Shown here: piece after piece, positions 35,219 through 44,409 of the stretch
Layout of the letters: each line of letters begins with the position of its first letter
Numbering within the stretch: the first letter of the stretch is position 1
DNA from: Timema cristinae
Lineage: Eukaryota; Arthropoda; Insecta; Phasmatodea; Timematidae
NCBI GenBank assembly: GCA_039000515.1
Contig: JBCFYV010000024.1
Location: forward strand, 10,470,969 to 10,534,968
DNA length: 64,000 nucleotides
Direction of reading: 5' to 3'
The notes under the pieces: generated by a model
The model's database searches: none
What the model was told of the DNA's origin: nothing
What the model saw: the letters and a program-made list of their open reading frames with translations, nothing else
Position numbers and translations under genes: made by a program

Positions 35219-37837
35219 CTGCAGATATAAACAAACAAATTAGTACATAGAAACAAACCATGTACAAATGGTCAAAATATCAACAACTCCTGTAATAAAC
35301 ATGATGGCTAGGACAGTAGCCACATGAGCGAGAAATATACACACAACTTGTGTTTATTTTGGTGTATTTTAATTAAAAACGATCTAATACTTCATATTAA
35401 CTTTAGACAAAGAAATATAAATTATCTTCTAATCACGGTATATGTACCACAATTTCTAATGCTTTTTTAAACTTATTTTAAGAAAATTAAAAATGGTACG
35501 TAAATCTTTTTACAAAATCATTTTAATTGAATAAAATATGTATATATATATTAAATGATTTGTAAACGTTCAATTAAGTTAAATTTTGCTCTCGCTCATG
35601 CAGCCAGACTAGCAGTACCTGAGCCTTTCCGTCATGCACCAAGATTATATTTCCACCAATCACAAAACACGCACACACACTCGCATACTCCTAGGGTGCA
35701 ATGGTCAGAAACCACAGTTTGGTCACACAATTTCAAATGTTGGGGGGAAAGGACAGGATAAAGGGCAGTAAGATATTTATTTTGAGGAGTATGGGAAAAA
35801 TTTATATAAGATCAAAAATACTTTAAAATTGTATTTAAAATCATTCATAATATTGAAAGAAAATTCTAGATAAAAAACCAAATTCCAATTATAATAAGTA
35901 CTTTTAGACAAAGGTTACTAATTTTAACATATTTGTAACAATGAAATGCAAACCCATTAGAGGCTGCTATTTTTCAAGTTTTTTGTTTTGTTTGATTATT
36001 GATTTAGAACAATTTAGATAAATCATATTGCCACATAAAATAAGTTGGTTTATTAAACAATATGTTGACAATTTACGGCATTATATAAAATTAAATTAAG
36101 CAAAGTGACCACAAAATCTCAGAAAAAATATTTTCTGACTTTTCCCATATCAATAAATCCCTAATTTATCCCAACTAAGAACCTTATCAGAATAATTAAT
36201 AAGAATGTTAACAAAAATAAATAAATTTAAGAAAGAATTAAGCATGTTGTTTAAATTAAATGCAATAAAAACAATAATTTTATTTTCTATTTAGCCAAAT
36301 ATACCATTTTCACTTCTCAATTACAAACTTCCTTGTTGAATCAAGGCTTGGAAACCAGATTTTTATTGTTAGTAAAGGCAAGTGACCCTCCAAGTTTGTC
36401 AAAAATTATTCTCAAGCACACGGTTAAAATATTTGTTCTGTTCTGGTAAATTAAAAGAGAACTGTACTGCTGTATAGTTGAAAAAAGGTTTTCTATTGAA
36501 AGTTTTTTTTTCCATTATAAATAATCTTTCTCTTGTTAACAAAGAATGCTAACATAAATGTTAAGTATTAAGCGAAAACAATTATTCTAAGAACTGTGTC
36601 ATTTATTGCTCCTCTAACTTTGTATTTTGCTATAAACCAGCTCCCTGGCGGAGGAGAATCAAAACTCAATGGTCATATAAAAGTTCCCTAAAAACTCGCA
36701 TGCTTGTTATGAGTTGCACAGCTGTGGAGCAAGACGGATAGTGTTGAAGTAGTAACAAGGCCTCCATTATCTATAACTGAGCAAACTGAAGGGCACTAAA
36801 GACGAGGGGGGAGTAGAATATTAGTGTTTGTTTACAGAGATATTGACAAATAGCGCAATTGTACAAGACAAAATATAGATTACCTAACTATATCATAAAA
36901 TATAAGGTGCCTAAATACTATGCCATGCATATGGTCCTAATTTACTCATTACCCCATTTGACTGGATCACCGAGGGTTGTCCCCAAAGTTTCATCACTAC
37001 CTCAGTCAATACTCAAAAACAGGAGAGTAAAATACTCAATACTATTTTAGCTGTGATTATTCGGCAGCATCTACTAGGTAATACAGTACAATAAAAATCA
37101 AATGAGATATTTCTTTGTAAATTTTGTAATCAAGTTGAGGCCCTATTTAAAAAAATGCCTGGTAATGTTTGCACTTTGTATCATATTTCATCATGTTAAT
37201 TACTTAAAATGTATCCTTCTCAAATAATCAAGATAAAATCACACAAACACATAAACACACACACACAAAATATTGCAACCATTTGTAATGCTCAATAAAT
37301 TAACATCTGTTTTAGGGTGTTTCTTGCAATACATAGAATACATAGAATGTAATTTAAAAATATCAAACCATTCCATCAATATGTTGAAGGTGATTCCACT
37401 TGTACATTTCCATATTTTCATAATAATGCCTTATTTTGAAAAATTGAGTTTCAACTTTTAACCTAATACTCTTCTTTTCATAATTTCCCATATGGGCTCC
37501 CATTGAAGTGCAACAACCATGACCCACCACAATCTATGTAATGTTTAAAATACTAACTTTTACAGTCCACGGTTTAATTTGTTGAACTGAATTCTCTCCC
37601 CCGCTTAATGGGAAAAAAAAAAAAAAAAAAATCTTGCACACTTTAAACTGAATATTTATATTTTCCCAAGAGTCAGTCAAGAGCAGCTTGATTAAAGAAG
37701 GTGTTGAGGGATTCAAAGTTACTCCAATAATATCATTAACACATCTTTTCTTTGACCCAAGCTACAGTGAAGTTTGTTCTAATTTCAAACAGTCTCCGCT
37801 CTAACGATGTATATGTTTTATTTTGGTGGCCAATTAT
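35219..37837. other. Intron, no recognised element
   Basis: Mostly AT-rich. GC-richer islands at 35590-35760 and 36640-36830 have no convincing splice sites. Simple repeats are (CA)n near 37240-37268 and A17 near 37612. Confidence 0.4.
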
Positions 37838-38160
37838 AAGAAGATATAAGTGTGAATATAATATTGTTTGATTCATTATTCCATGCACTATATTATCTTT
37901 ATAATTTTTTATGTTACTTTACTACCACATCTTTACCCATTCAGGTTGTAAGCTAATATATCATGTTGCCACAACTGCAAAACAAAAAACATAATAGTTT
38001 TATTAGTATATTTTGTTCTTTTGATAAGTTACGGAAAAAAAAGCTTATCATACAGTAATCCTTAAGGAAATATTATTTGAGCATTTATTAATACTTTTGA
38101 TTGGTAATGTAGTATTACTAAGAAAATAATTATTGTTTCCTTATAGGTTGAAATTAGTGA
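37838..38160. repeat. Unclassified interspersed repeat, copy 2, with SINE tail inside
   Basis: Second copy of the repeat at 24935-25195. Compared with copy 1 it carries about 65 extra bases (around 37890-37960) that include a decayed SINE tail (TACCACATCTTTACCCATTC) bounded by similar TATATT/ATATAT strings. This suggests a truncated SINE inserted after the two repeats separated. Confidence 0.7.
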
Positions 38161-39104
38161 CTTAAAGCCAATGTTGATGATAAAAATCTTTTGTGTACCT
38201 AAGGTGTATTTTTTTAAAAATGATTACATATATTGTGAGACTGACATCTTAAACCACATGGACCACAGTCATTCTATATTATTATAATGTACTATTGAAT
38301 GATATTAATTTGTTCTCCATTTATCAAAGGAAAAATATCATTTTCAAATCCAAGGAGAAATTATAGGAAATATTTAACATTTAAGTCCAAAGATAAAACT
38401 GTATTATTTATAAAAATGTGGAGGGATAGAGGTATACTTTTCAAAGCACTACTAGTTTATTAGATTTTTAAAAAAAACCTAACCAAAGACAGACTATCTA
38501 GCTCTTGCAAACTAAAACTTACTCTCATGACAATATTGAGGTTGCCGATGTTGATGCAAAGAAAATTCTGACAGTAGTTTACATATCTGGTCTATAAAAA
38601 TAACTAATTTATTTGTCAAACACCTTAAGCTTTGAAATGTCCTACAACATTAGAAGCTTCTATGTAATCAGCATTTTTTTTTTATTGGATACAATATTGT
38701 TTGGAGAGTAACTCCCAAAACGAGATTTCGATATTTTGGTCCTCTCTTGAGAAATGTGAAAACCATTGAAACAAAGGAATCAATTACCTCTATACTGAAT
38801 AGATACTAAACATGGGTTAATTTATCAACACACCACATGAAGCCGTTTGTCTGTGATCTGTACAAGAACCACTGCTGGGTGGAACAAACACTGATATTCT
38901 TCCCCTTCCTCTGTTGTGTCATTCAAGATGTCCAACTAGCTGTGTGTTACAGACACTCAATGAGCCTTCATTACCACTGCGTCTGCTCCCGCCCACCCCT
39001 CACATGACCTCCCCTGTAGAGTAAGTTGGTATAACACAATATCTATCACATGCTTGTACATTGCCAGAAGGGCGAAATAAGTAAAAATAAGACATTTTTA
39101 TCAT
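38161..39104. other. Intron left of the Gypsy element
   Basis: AT-rich, with a GC-richer block at 38815-39030 that contains no frame or splice set I trust. Confidence 0.4.
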
Positions 39105-40115
39105 TGTTATCCCATGTCTTGTGGTTTCGAGGGAGGTAGCTGGTTTTACTGGAACTGCAGCTTCCGACTGGCCTTTGTGATTAGGTACCGGTCTCGTGGG
39201 TCTTGTGGGTGGGGGTAAGGGAGAGAGATGGGGGAGAAAACGTAGGCGGGTTGGGGGGTGGCTAGGGGATGTAAATGATAGCCCTCAGGGGTTAAAGGGG
39301 AAATTGGAGTAGGGGGGAGTCGGGTGGTTGGTGAGAGGGGAAGACGAGGGGAGGCCTGAGATGACTCGGCGGCAGGGATGCTGGGAGATGTGGGCGCAGT
39401 GTGTGGGTGTTCGGGGGTCTGGTGGTTGTAGACGGAACGTAGAGAATGGGTCCACGAGTTGAGTACTGTTTGGTCGGTGCTGTTTTCTCCAGGGTCTTCC
39501 GTCGGTGGGCTTTGCCGGCGCGGCGAGTGTAGACCATCCCGTGATGACGAGGACAAGTGGATGGGGAAGGGTGGAGAGGTAGGATAGAGTCCCGGCAACG
39601 TAAAGTCGCGGTGGGAGGTAGGATAGCTTCCCGGCAACGTTAAGTCGCGGTGGGAGGTAGGGTAGCGTCCCGGCAACGTAAAGTCGCGGTGGAGGTAGGG
39701 TAGATTCCCGGCAACGTAAAGTCGCGGTGGGAGGTAGGGTAGATTGCGGTGGAATGAGAATAGCGATGACACTTGCTGCAAACGACGATTTATTGGCTCT
39801 TTCGTATGAGTGTGGTTCCCCAAGGTTGGCTCACCACTGAACTCGAATCAAGATTTCACCGGGTTATATACCCTCCGCTGCTGCCTGGCCTGGTCCAATC
39901 AGAGAAGAGGGAGCTTCCCATTGGTTCGGGAAAACGAAAGTGCTATTGGCCGCCAAGCGAGCCAATAGGAAGAAGGGAGTTGATTATACAGGTAAGAGCG
40001 TCACGGACGGCTCAGACAACATGGACTGTGGGCCGGACCGGCAGTAGGGAGGGAGGGTGAAGCGGCCGGTGCAAGTGCGAAGGAAAGAAGGCTGCCTGAA
40101 CAGAGAGGCACATCA
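39105..40115 (-). repeat. 3' LTR of the Gypsy element (1011 bp)
   Basis: On the minus strand it begins TGATGTGCCTC and ends GGGATAACA. It contains the same TATA (39864-39870) and AATAAA (39789-39794) as the 5' LTR, and a 39-bp tandem repeat at 39575-39750. The long open frames across it (such as 39146-39823) read through repeats and are probably not genes. Confidence 0.95.
39575..39750 (-). repeat. 39-bp tandem repeats inside the LTR
   Basis: About 4.5 units, each containing CCCGGCAACGT(A/T)AAGTCGCGG, starting near 39591, 39630, 39668 and 39706. The same array is in the other LTR at 46200-46372. It lies past the poly(A) signal on the element's strand, so in U5 or the R-U5 leader. Confidence 0.9.
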
Positions 40116-40132
40116 ATCCCCCACACTGGCTT
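40116..40132 (-). other. Polypurine tract next to the 3' LTR
   Basis: On the minus strand AGTGTGGGGGAT directly precedes the LTR start TGATG. A purine-rich run at this position primes plus-strand DNA synthesis in LTR elements. It is short and interrupted. Confidence 0.6.
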
Positions 40133-40329
40133 GCGCACTTGCACACGGGTGACCTCTGGTCTACATAAATTTTACATCAACAAATTATTTACATCTTACA
40201 TATATCTTAGGGCTAATTTAATACTAATTTTAACATTGATTAGATTCAATAGTTCTGATGGACACAGAGAGAGAGAAAAAAAAAACGTAAATATATGACA
40301 ACTAAATAATAATAACGAAAATACACTAC

Positions 40330-40577
40330 GGCCCTTTTTAGGGCCAAAACTATACAGTAAATAAGACGGCCCTTCTTAGCGTTACCAGTAACAAAATCAA
40401 CAAACAATCTGCCCTTTTTAGGGCCAATAAAATATGGCAAAAAACGGCCCTTTATAGGGCCAACAAAAAAAATCAACACATAATCTGCCCTTTTCAGGGC
40501 CAAACAAATACAGTAAATAAGACGGCCCTTCTTAGGGCCAACAAGTTATCGCACATAATCAGCCCTTTTTAGGGCCA
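40330..40577 (-). repeat. Tandem array of seven hairpins (GGCCC...GGGCC)
   Basis: Seven near-palindromes of the type GGCCCTTTTTAGGGCC start at about 40330, 40368, 40410, 40446, 40486, 40524 and 40561, so every 36-42 bp. The spacers alternate between an ACAGTAAATAAGAC type and an ACATAATCT type, giving a dimeric unit of about 78 bp. One unit (40368) has lost its right arm. The arms stay complementary while loops and spacers vary. The array lies in the 750-bp non-coding gap between integrase and the 3' LTR. Confidence 0.92.
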
Positions 40578-40610
40578 CACTTTGACAGTGTTTACTGAGT
40601 GGGGTAGCCA

Positions 40611-40880
40611 CAGTGGGTGTGATTTTCACCACGCACCGTGATGTTGGCGTCACGCACTTGGTTGTGGAACTACGCACCATTATGTTCACGTCACGCACTT
40701 GGTTGTGTAACCACGCACCATTATGTTCACGTCACGCACTTGGTTGTGTAACCACGCACCATTATGTTCACGTCACGCACTGGGTTGAGGGACCACGCCC
40801 TGTGTTGGCGCACCCACGCATCGTTTTACGCATCCCGCATTGGTTGTTGTGACCACGCACTGTGTCACGCACGGCGCTTG
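40611..40880 (-). repeat. 41-bp tandem repeat array
   Basis: Units share CACGCACCATTATGTTCACG followed by TCACGCACTTGGTTGTG. Clear copies start near 40676, 40717 and 40758 (period 41), with diverged copies on both sides. It abuts the integrase stop codon at 40865. Confidence 0.9.
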
Positions 40881-42451
40881 AGTAGCCGTGTACCCGGGTC
40901 TTTGGCCTCACCCTGTCTTGGGAGGGATTGGAGGTCGTCGAGGTCGCAGTCTGGTACTCCATCCAGAACTATTTGGTAGGGGAGGGTCCAGTCCTTTTGT
41001 TCCCTCGGTGTTATTGGGTGCGGGGTCCATGGTTGTGAGTAGTTTGGGTAGCTGCTGTTTCCCGGTGTTTTCACCAGGGGTGCAGGACGTAGTTGTCCCC
41101 TGTGTATTTTCTTGGATCGACCATTTGGGTAGGTAACCCAGTAGACCCCTCCTCTTCGTTTGCTCACCGGGTAGGGTCCTTCCCATTTGGGGGCAAAGCC
41201 GGCGTAGTAGGCTTCTGTTGCATTAGAGAGTGGTTGGGTTCGAACTAGCACCAGATCACCGTTCTGGAAGGGTTTGGCGGGCCGTGCTGGAGGGTGGGTG
41301 TATCGTTGTTGGTAATTTGCTTGATTTACTCGCGCCCGTTCTTCTCTTTGGGTGGATCCTTGGCTGGGGTTCTCGTTGTCTTCCTGCTCTCGTACTGGGG
41401 TTTCAAATCTCCACTCCCCGGGCCTGTATAGCGTTCGGCCAAGTAGTAGTTCACTCGGAGACATTCCGGTGGCCCCATTCTTGCGGCATCGTAGATTGAA
41501 GGCGATCATAGGCAGGAAGGTATCCCATTCTCGATGATTCTCCGAGATTTGGAGTCGGATTCCCTTCTTTAGTTCCTGGTTCCTTCTTTCCGTGGGGTTG
41601 GCTTGGGGGTGGTAGATTGGGGTTGTCCAGGCTTCGACATCCCACTTTTGACAGGCGTTCGCCCAAGCTCGGCTAATGAACTGTGGACCATTGTCGGACA
41701 GGAGATGTTTTGGATATCCCCATCGTGGGAAGAATTGTTGTTCCATCGTCTGGATTATCTGTCTGACCTCTGTTGACGCGAGTGGAAATACTTCTACCCA
41801 TCTTGAGAAGAGATCCGTAATCACTAGGATGAACTTCTTTCCTCTGCGACTTCGGGGGTATGGCCCCATGAGGTCTAAGGCTACCACTTTCCAGGGGCGT
41901 TGTGGTTGACGGGGTCTTAGTGGCTCTGACCCTTGATACCCCCCGGTCTTACGACAGGCACAGAGCATGCAGTTACGAACGTAGTTGCTGACTTCCGTTC
42001 GGAGGCCTTTCCAGGTGTAGCCTCGCTGAATGGCTCGTGTCGTCTCGTCTTCTCCCGGGTGCCCTGCGTGAGGGTGGTCGTGGTATGTCCAAATAACCTG
42101 TTGTCGGATTTGAACTGGAACAATGAGTTTCCATGGTCCTTCCCTTTCTTCGCGTCTCCAGATATTGTCTCCCTTGACATAGTGCTCATCCCAGAACCGA
42201 GCGTCGGTTGTTTTGGTGGGTGGTCGAGTTTGGGTATCCAGAGCCTTCCAACGGTTAACTTGAGTTTGGATCTCTGTATCCTGTCTTTGTTCCGTCTTGA
42301 CTAGCTCATGTAGAGGTGCATCTTGGTTCTGTAGGACTAGTAGTGCATCGGGTTCGGGTGGTGCTAGTCCTGTGACCGAGGGCGGGTCATCCGGTCCCAG
42401 TCTTGAGTCTCTGAACTGGTGTTCTCGCTGTCGGGTTGGCGTGATAACGCG
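40865..42451 (-). CDS. Gypsy integrase (pol 3' part, separate frame)
   Basis: Integrase inserts the element's cDNA into the genome. The frame is open from 42451. The N-terminal HHCC zinc site is present (YHDHPHAGHPG then CMLCACRK, about 42090-41955). Counting from the Met at 41968, the catalytic core has Asp32 (VVALDLMGPY), Asp92 (SDNGPQF) and Glu127 (NPTERRNQ). The C-terminal GPY module PKWEGPYPV follows, then a tail of about 100 residues ending LLKRRA. The frame is -1 to the RT frame and overlaps it at 42364-42451 without a slippery heptamer, so I read the join as a one-base indel rather than a programmed event. All catalytic residues are intact. No chromodomain is seen. Confidence 0.92.
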   Translation of the reverse strand, partial: RVITPTRQREHQFRDSRLGPDDPPSVTGLAPPEPDALLVLQNQDAPLHELVKTEQRQDTEIQTQVNRWKALDTQTRPPTKTTDARFWDEHYVKGDNIWRREEREGPWKLIVPVQIRQQVIWTYHDHPHAGHPGEDETTRAIQRGYTWKGLRTEVSNYVRNCMLCACRKTGGYQGSEPLRPRQPQRPWKVVALDLMGPYPRSRRGKKFILVITDLFSRWVEVFPLASTEVRQIIQTMEQQFFPRWGYPKHLLSDNGPQFISRAWANACQKWDVEAWTTPIYHPQANPTERRNQELKKGIRLQISENHREWDTFLPMIAFNLRCRKNGATGMSPSELLLGRTLYRPGEWRFETPVREQEDNENPSQGSTQREERARVNQANYQQRYTHPPARPAKPFQNGDLVLVRTQPLSNATEAYYAGFAPKWEGPYPVSKRRGGVYWVTYPNGRSKKIHRGQLRPAPLVKTPGNSSYPNYSQPWTPHPITPREQKDWTLPYQIVLDGVPDCDLDDLQSLPRQGEAKDPGTRLLKRRA

Positions 42452-44409
42452 TCAGGTAGATCGTTCTGTTTTCCCGGGCAGTGTTCCAGGGAAAATTGAA
42501 ACTCTTGGAGCAAGAGTGCCCATCTCGTCAGCTTGGTCCGTTGGTCTTTCATCGTGTTCAGCCAGGTGAGAGCTCGGTTATCCGTGCGTAGTATGAAAGG
42601 TTTATCTTCCAGGTAATGTCTATACCTCTTGATGGCCCAGACGATAGCGAGGCACTCCTGCTCGTTGCTATGGTACCGTTGCTCTGTAGGGGTTAGCTTC
42701 GCGCTGGCATGGCTGATGATTCGTTTGCCCGCATCATCTTCTTGGTACAGTACTGCCCCTAGTCCAATCCCGCTAGCGTCAGTTTGTAGGGTAAAGGTTC
42801 GTGATGGATCGGGACGACTTAAGGGTGGTAGGTCTCTGAAGGCTTCTTTGAGTGTGTGTAGAGCGGTTTCTGTTTGGGAGTTCCACATCCACCGGGATTT
42901 GGTTCTTAGAAGTTCGGTGAGAGGTGCTGTTAGTTCCGCCATTTGGGGCACGAATTCTCGTAACCAGTTGCAGAGGCCCAGTAGTTGTCGGAGCTGTTTA
43001 CGGTTTCTTGGTGTTGGGGCTTCCGTGATTGCTTTGATCGTCTGTGGTTGTGGGGCGTTTCCTTGGCTAGAAACGATATGGCCAAGGTATTCCAACTCAG
43101 TCTTGCCGAACTGGCATTTTTCCAGATTGCAGGTCAGTTGGTGGAGCTCAAATCTTTCTAAAACCTTGCTCAAGTGGTTGAGGTGCTCATCCCATGTCTT
43201 TGAGTAGATTATCACGTCGTCAAGGTAGGCGAAACAGAACTGGCCGGTGTACCCTGCTAACACTTCTTGACTCATCAGTCGCTGAAAAGTACTCGGGGCT
43301 CCCTTTAATCCGAAAGGCATAACTGTAAATTGCAAGGTTTCTCCGTTGGGCGTGGTGAAAGCAGTCAGGGGTTTGGAATCGGGGTGTAAGGGAATCTGCC
43401 AGTACCCTGATTTCATATCGAGGGTGGTAAATATTTCTGCGTCTCCCAAATCTCGAAGAGTGTCATGTACGTTGACAGCGGGGGGAGTGACATCGATAGT
43501 GGCGGTGTTCAGTTGTCGGAAATCAATGCAGAAACGGGGAGTTTTGTCCTTTTTTTCCACAATTACAATGGGTGAATTGTATTCAGAGTTTCCGGGTTCT
43601 ATTATCCCCTGGGCTTTCATCTCCTGAACCTGGTCTTCAATTAGCGCGTTTTTCGCAGGGGAATAGCGGTAAGGCCGTACCATAATCCGTTGGTTGTCCT
43701 TGAGTCGAATTTGATGGTTGATGCTGCGTGTTCTTCGCAGAGGTCCCTGAGTGTTGAAAACGGCTCGGTGTTGGTCTAGTAGTCTAAGGAGTTGTTCTTG
43801 ACGTTCTATTGGGGCGTGTTGTCTGATCTTGTCTTGAGGAACCGGCGGGGGATCCTCATTGAGTCTTGGCATCCAGTATAGAGTATGACGCCCCTGGTTT
43901 CCAAAAAGCACTCGGCTGTTCTCGTAGTCCAGGATTACCTTCTGTTCTGTGAACCATGGTTGTCCCAGAATAAGTGGTTCTCGGAGTTCATCGGACACCA
44001 GGAACGTGACGTTGGCTTCTAGGGTTTGCATGGTTAGCGGTAAAGTTATCTGGCCTCGGATGGTAAGGTCACTCCCAACCTTGGCCAGGTGGATTGGTGT
44101 GGGGAAAGGAAGTAAGTTCTTCAGGTTTGTAGGGGTGAGTTGTTGGTATTGGATGAAATTAGCAGTAGCTCCGGTATCTAATAGGGCTAGTAGGGGACCG
44201 TGAGGAGTTTCGCACATAACTCTTGGGAGTGGTTGGGATGTTGAGGGATTGACGCTGTTTATTACTGGTGGCGGCCCTGATTCCTGTTTACCAGAGGCGG
44301 GGCCCTGTTGTCCTCTGGCTTGGCGTTTCCCGATCTGTCTTTCTCTGGGTAGCGTTGATTTAGCACTGGGCAGTCCCGGTGAAAGTGGTACCCTGGGCAG
44401 TGGTAACAT
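42364..44409 (-). CDS. Gypsy Pol: protease, reverse transcriptase, RNase H
   Basis: Open for 681 codons from the first Met at 44409, though real translation probably enters by -1 frameshifting at 44325. Aspartic protease: LLALLDTGATANF, DTG at residues 78-80. Reverse transcriptase: CIDFRQLN, FTTLDMKSGYWQIPL, MPFGLKGAPSTFQRLM, and the active-site FAYLDDVIIYS with YLDD at 395-398. RNase H: Asp544 in LQTDASGIGLG, Glu585 in NEQECLAIVWA, Asp610 in LRTDNRALTWL. It ends shortly after DLPDALSRQPD, where Gypsy Pol normally continues into integrase. It copies the element's RNA into cDNA within Gag particles. Confidence 0.95.
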   Translation of the reverse strand: MLPLPRVPLSPGLPSAKSTLPRERQIGKRQARGQQGPASGKQESGPPPVINSVNPSTSQPLPRVMCETPHGPLLALLDTGATANFIQYQQLTPTNLKNLLPFPTPIHLAKVGSDLTIRGQITLPLTMQTLEANVTFLVSDELREPLILGQPWFTEQKVILDYENSRVLFGNQGRHTLYWMPRLNEDPPPVPQDKIRQHAPIERQEQLLRLLDQHRAVFNTQGPLRRTRSINHQIRLKDNQRIMVRPYRYSPAKNALIEDQVQEMKAQGIIEPGNSEYNSPIVIVEKKDKTPRFCIDFRQLNTATIDVTPPAVNVHDTLRDLGDAEIFTTLDMKSGYWQIPLHPDSKPLTAFTTPNGETLQFTVMPFGLKGAPSTFQRLMSQEVLAGYTGQFCFAYLDDVIIYSKTWDEHLNHLSKVLERFELHQLTCNLEKCQFGKTELEYLGHIVSSQGNAPQPQTIKAITEAPTPRNRKQLRQLLGLCNWLREFVPQMAELTAPLTELLRTKSRWMWNSQTETALHTLKEAFRDLPPLSRPDPSRTFTLQTDASGIGLGAVLYQEDDAGKRIISHASAKLTPTEQRYHSNEQECLAIVWAIKRYRHYLEDKPFILRTDNRALTWLNTMKDQRTKLTRWALLLQEFQFSLEHCPGKQNDLPDALSRQPDSENTSSETQDWDRMTRPRSQD

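Noticed and set aside
36640..36830. GC-richer block as an exon
   Set aside because: Stops in the needed phase on the minus strand and no paired splice sites.
38815..39030. Possible extra NFAT exon (acceptor TCTACAG on the minus strand)
   Set aside because: In the phase left by the previous exon it hits a stop after four codons, and there is no convincing donor.
39146..39823. 225-codon proline-rich open frame (and its twins at 45806-46339 and 45909-46448)
   Set aside because: They lie wholly in the LTRs and read through the 39-bp repeats. LTR-to-LTR indels shift them, and no domain is visible.
42364..42451. Programmed frameshift between RNase H and integrase
   Set aside because: No X-XXY-YYZ heptamer in the overlap. 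A simple indel is the more economical reading.
41933..43207. Plus-strand open frames of 90-192 codons opposite pol
   Set aside because: GC-rich antisense shadows of the RT/integrase genes, with no recognisable domain.
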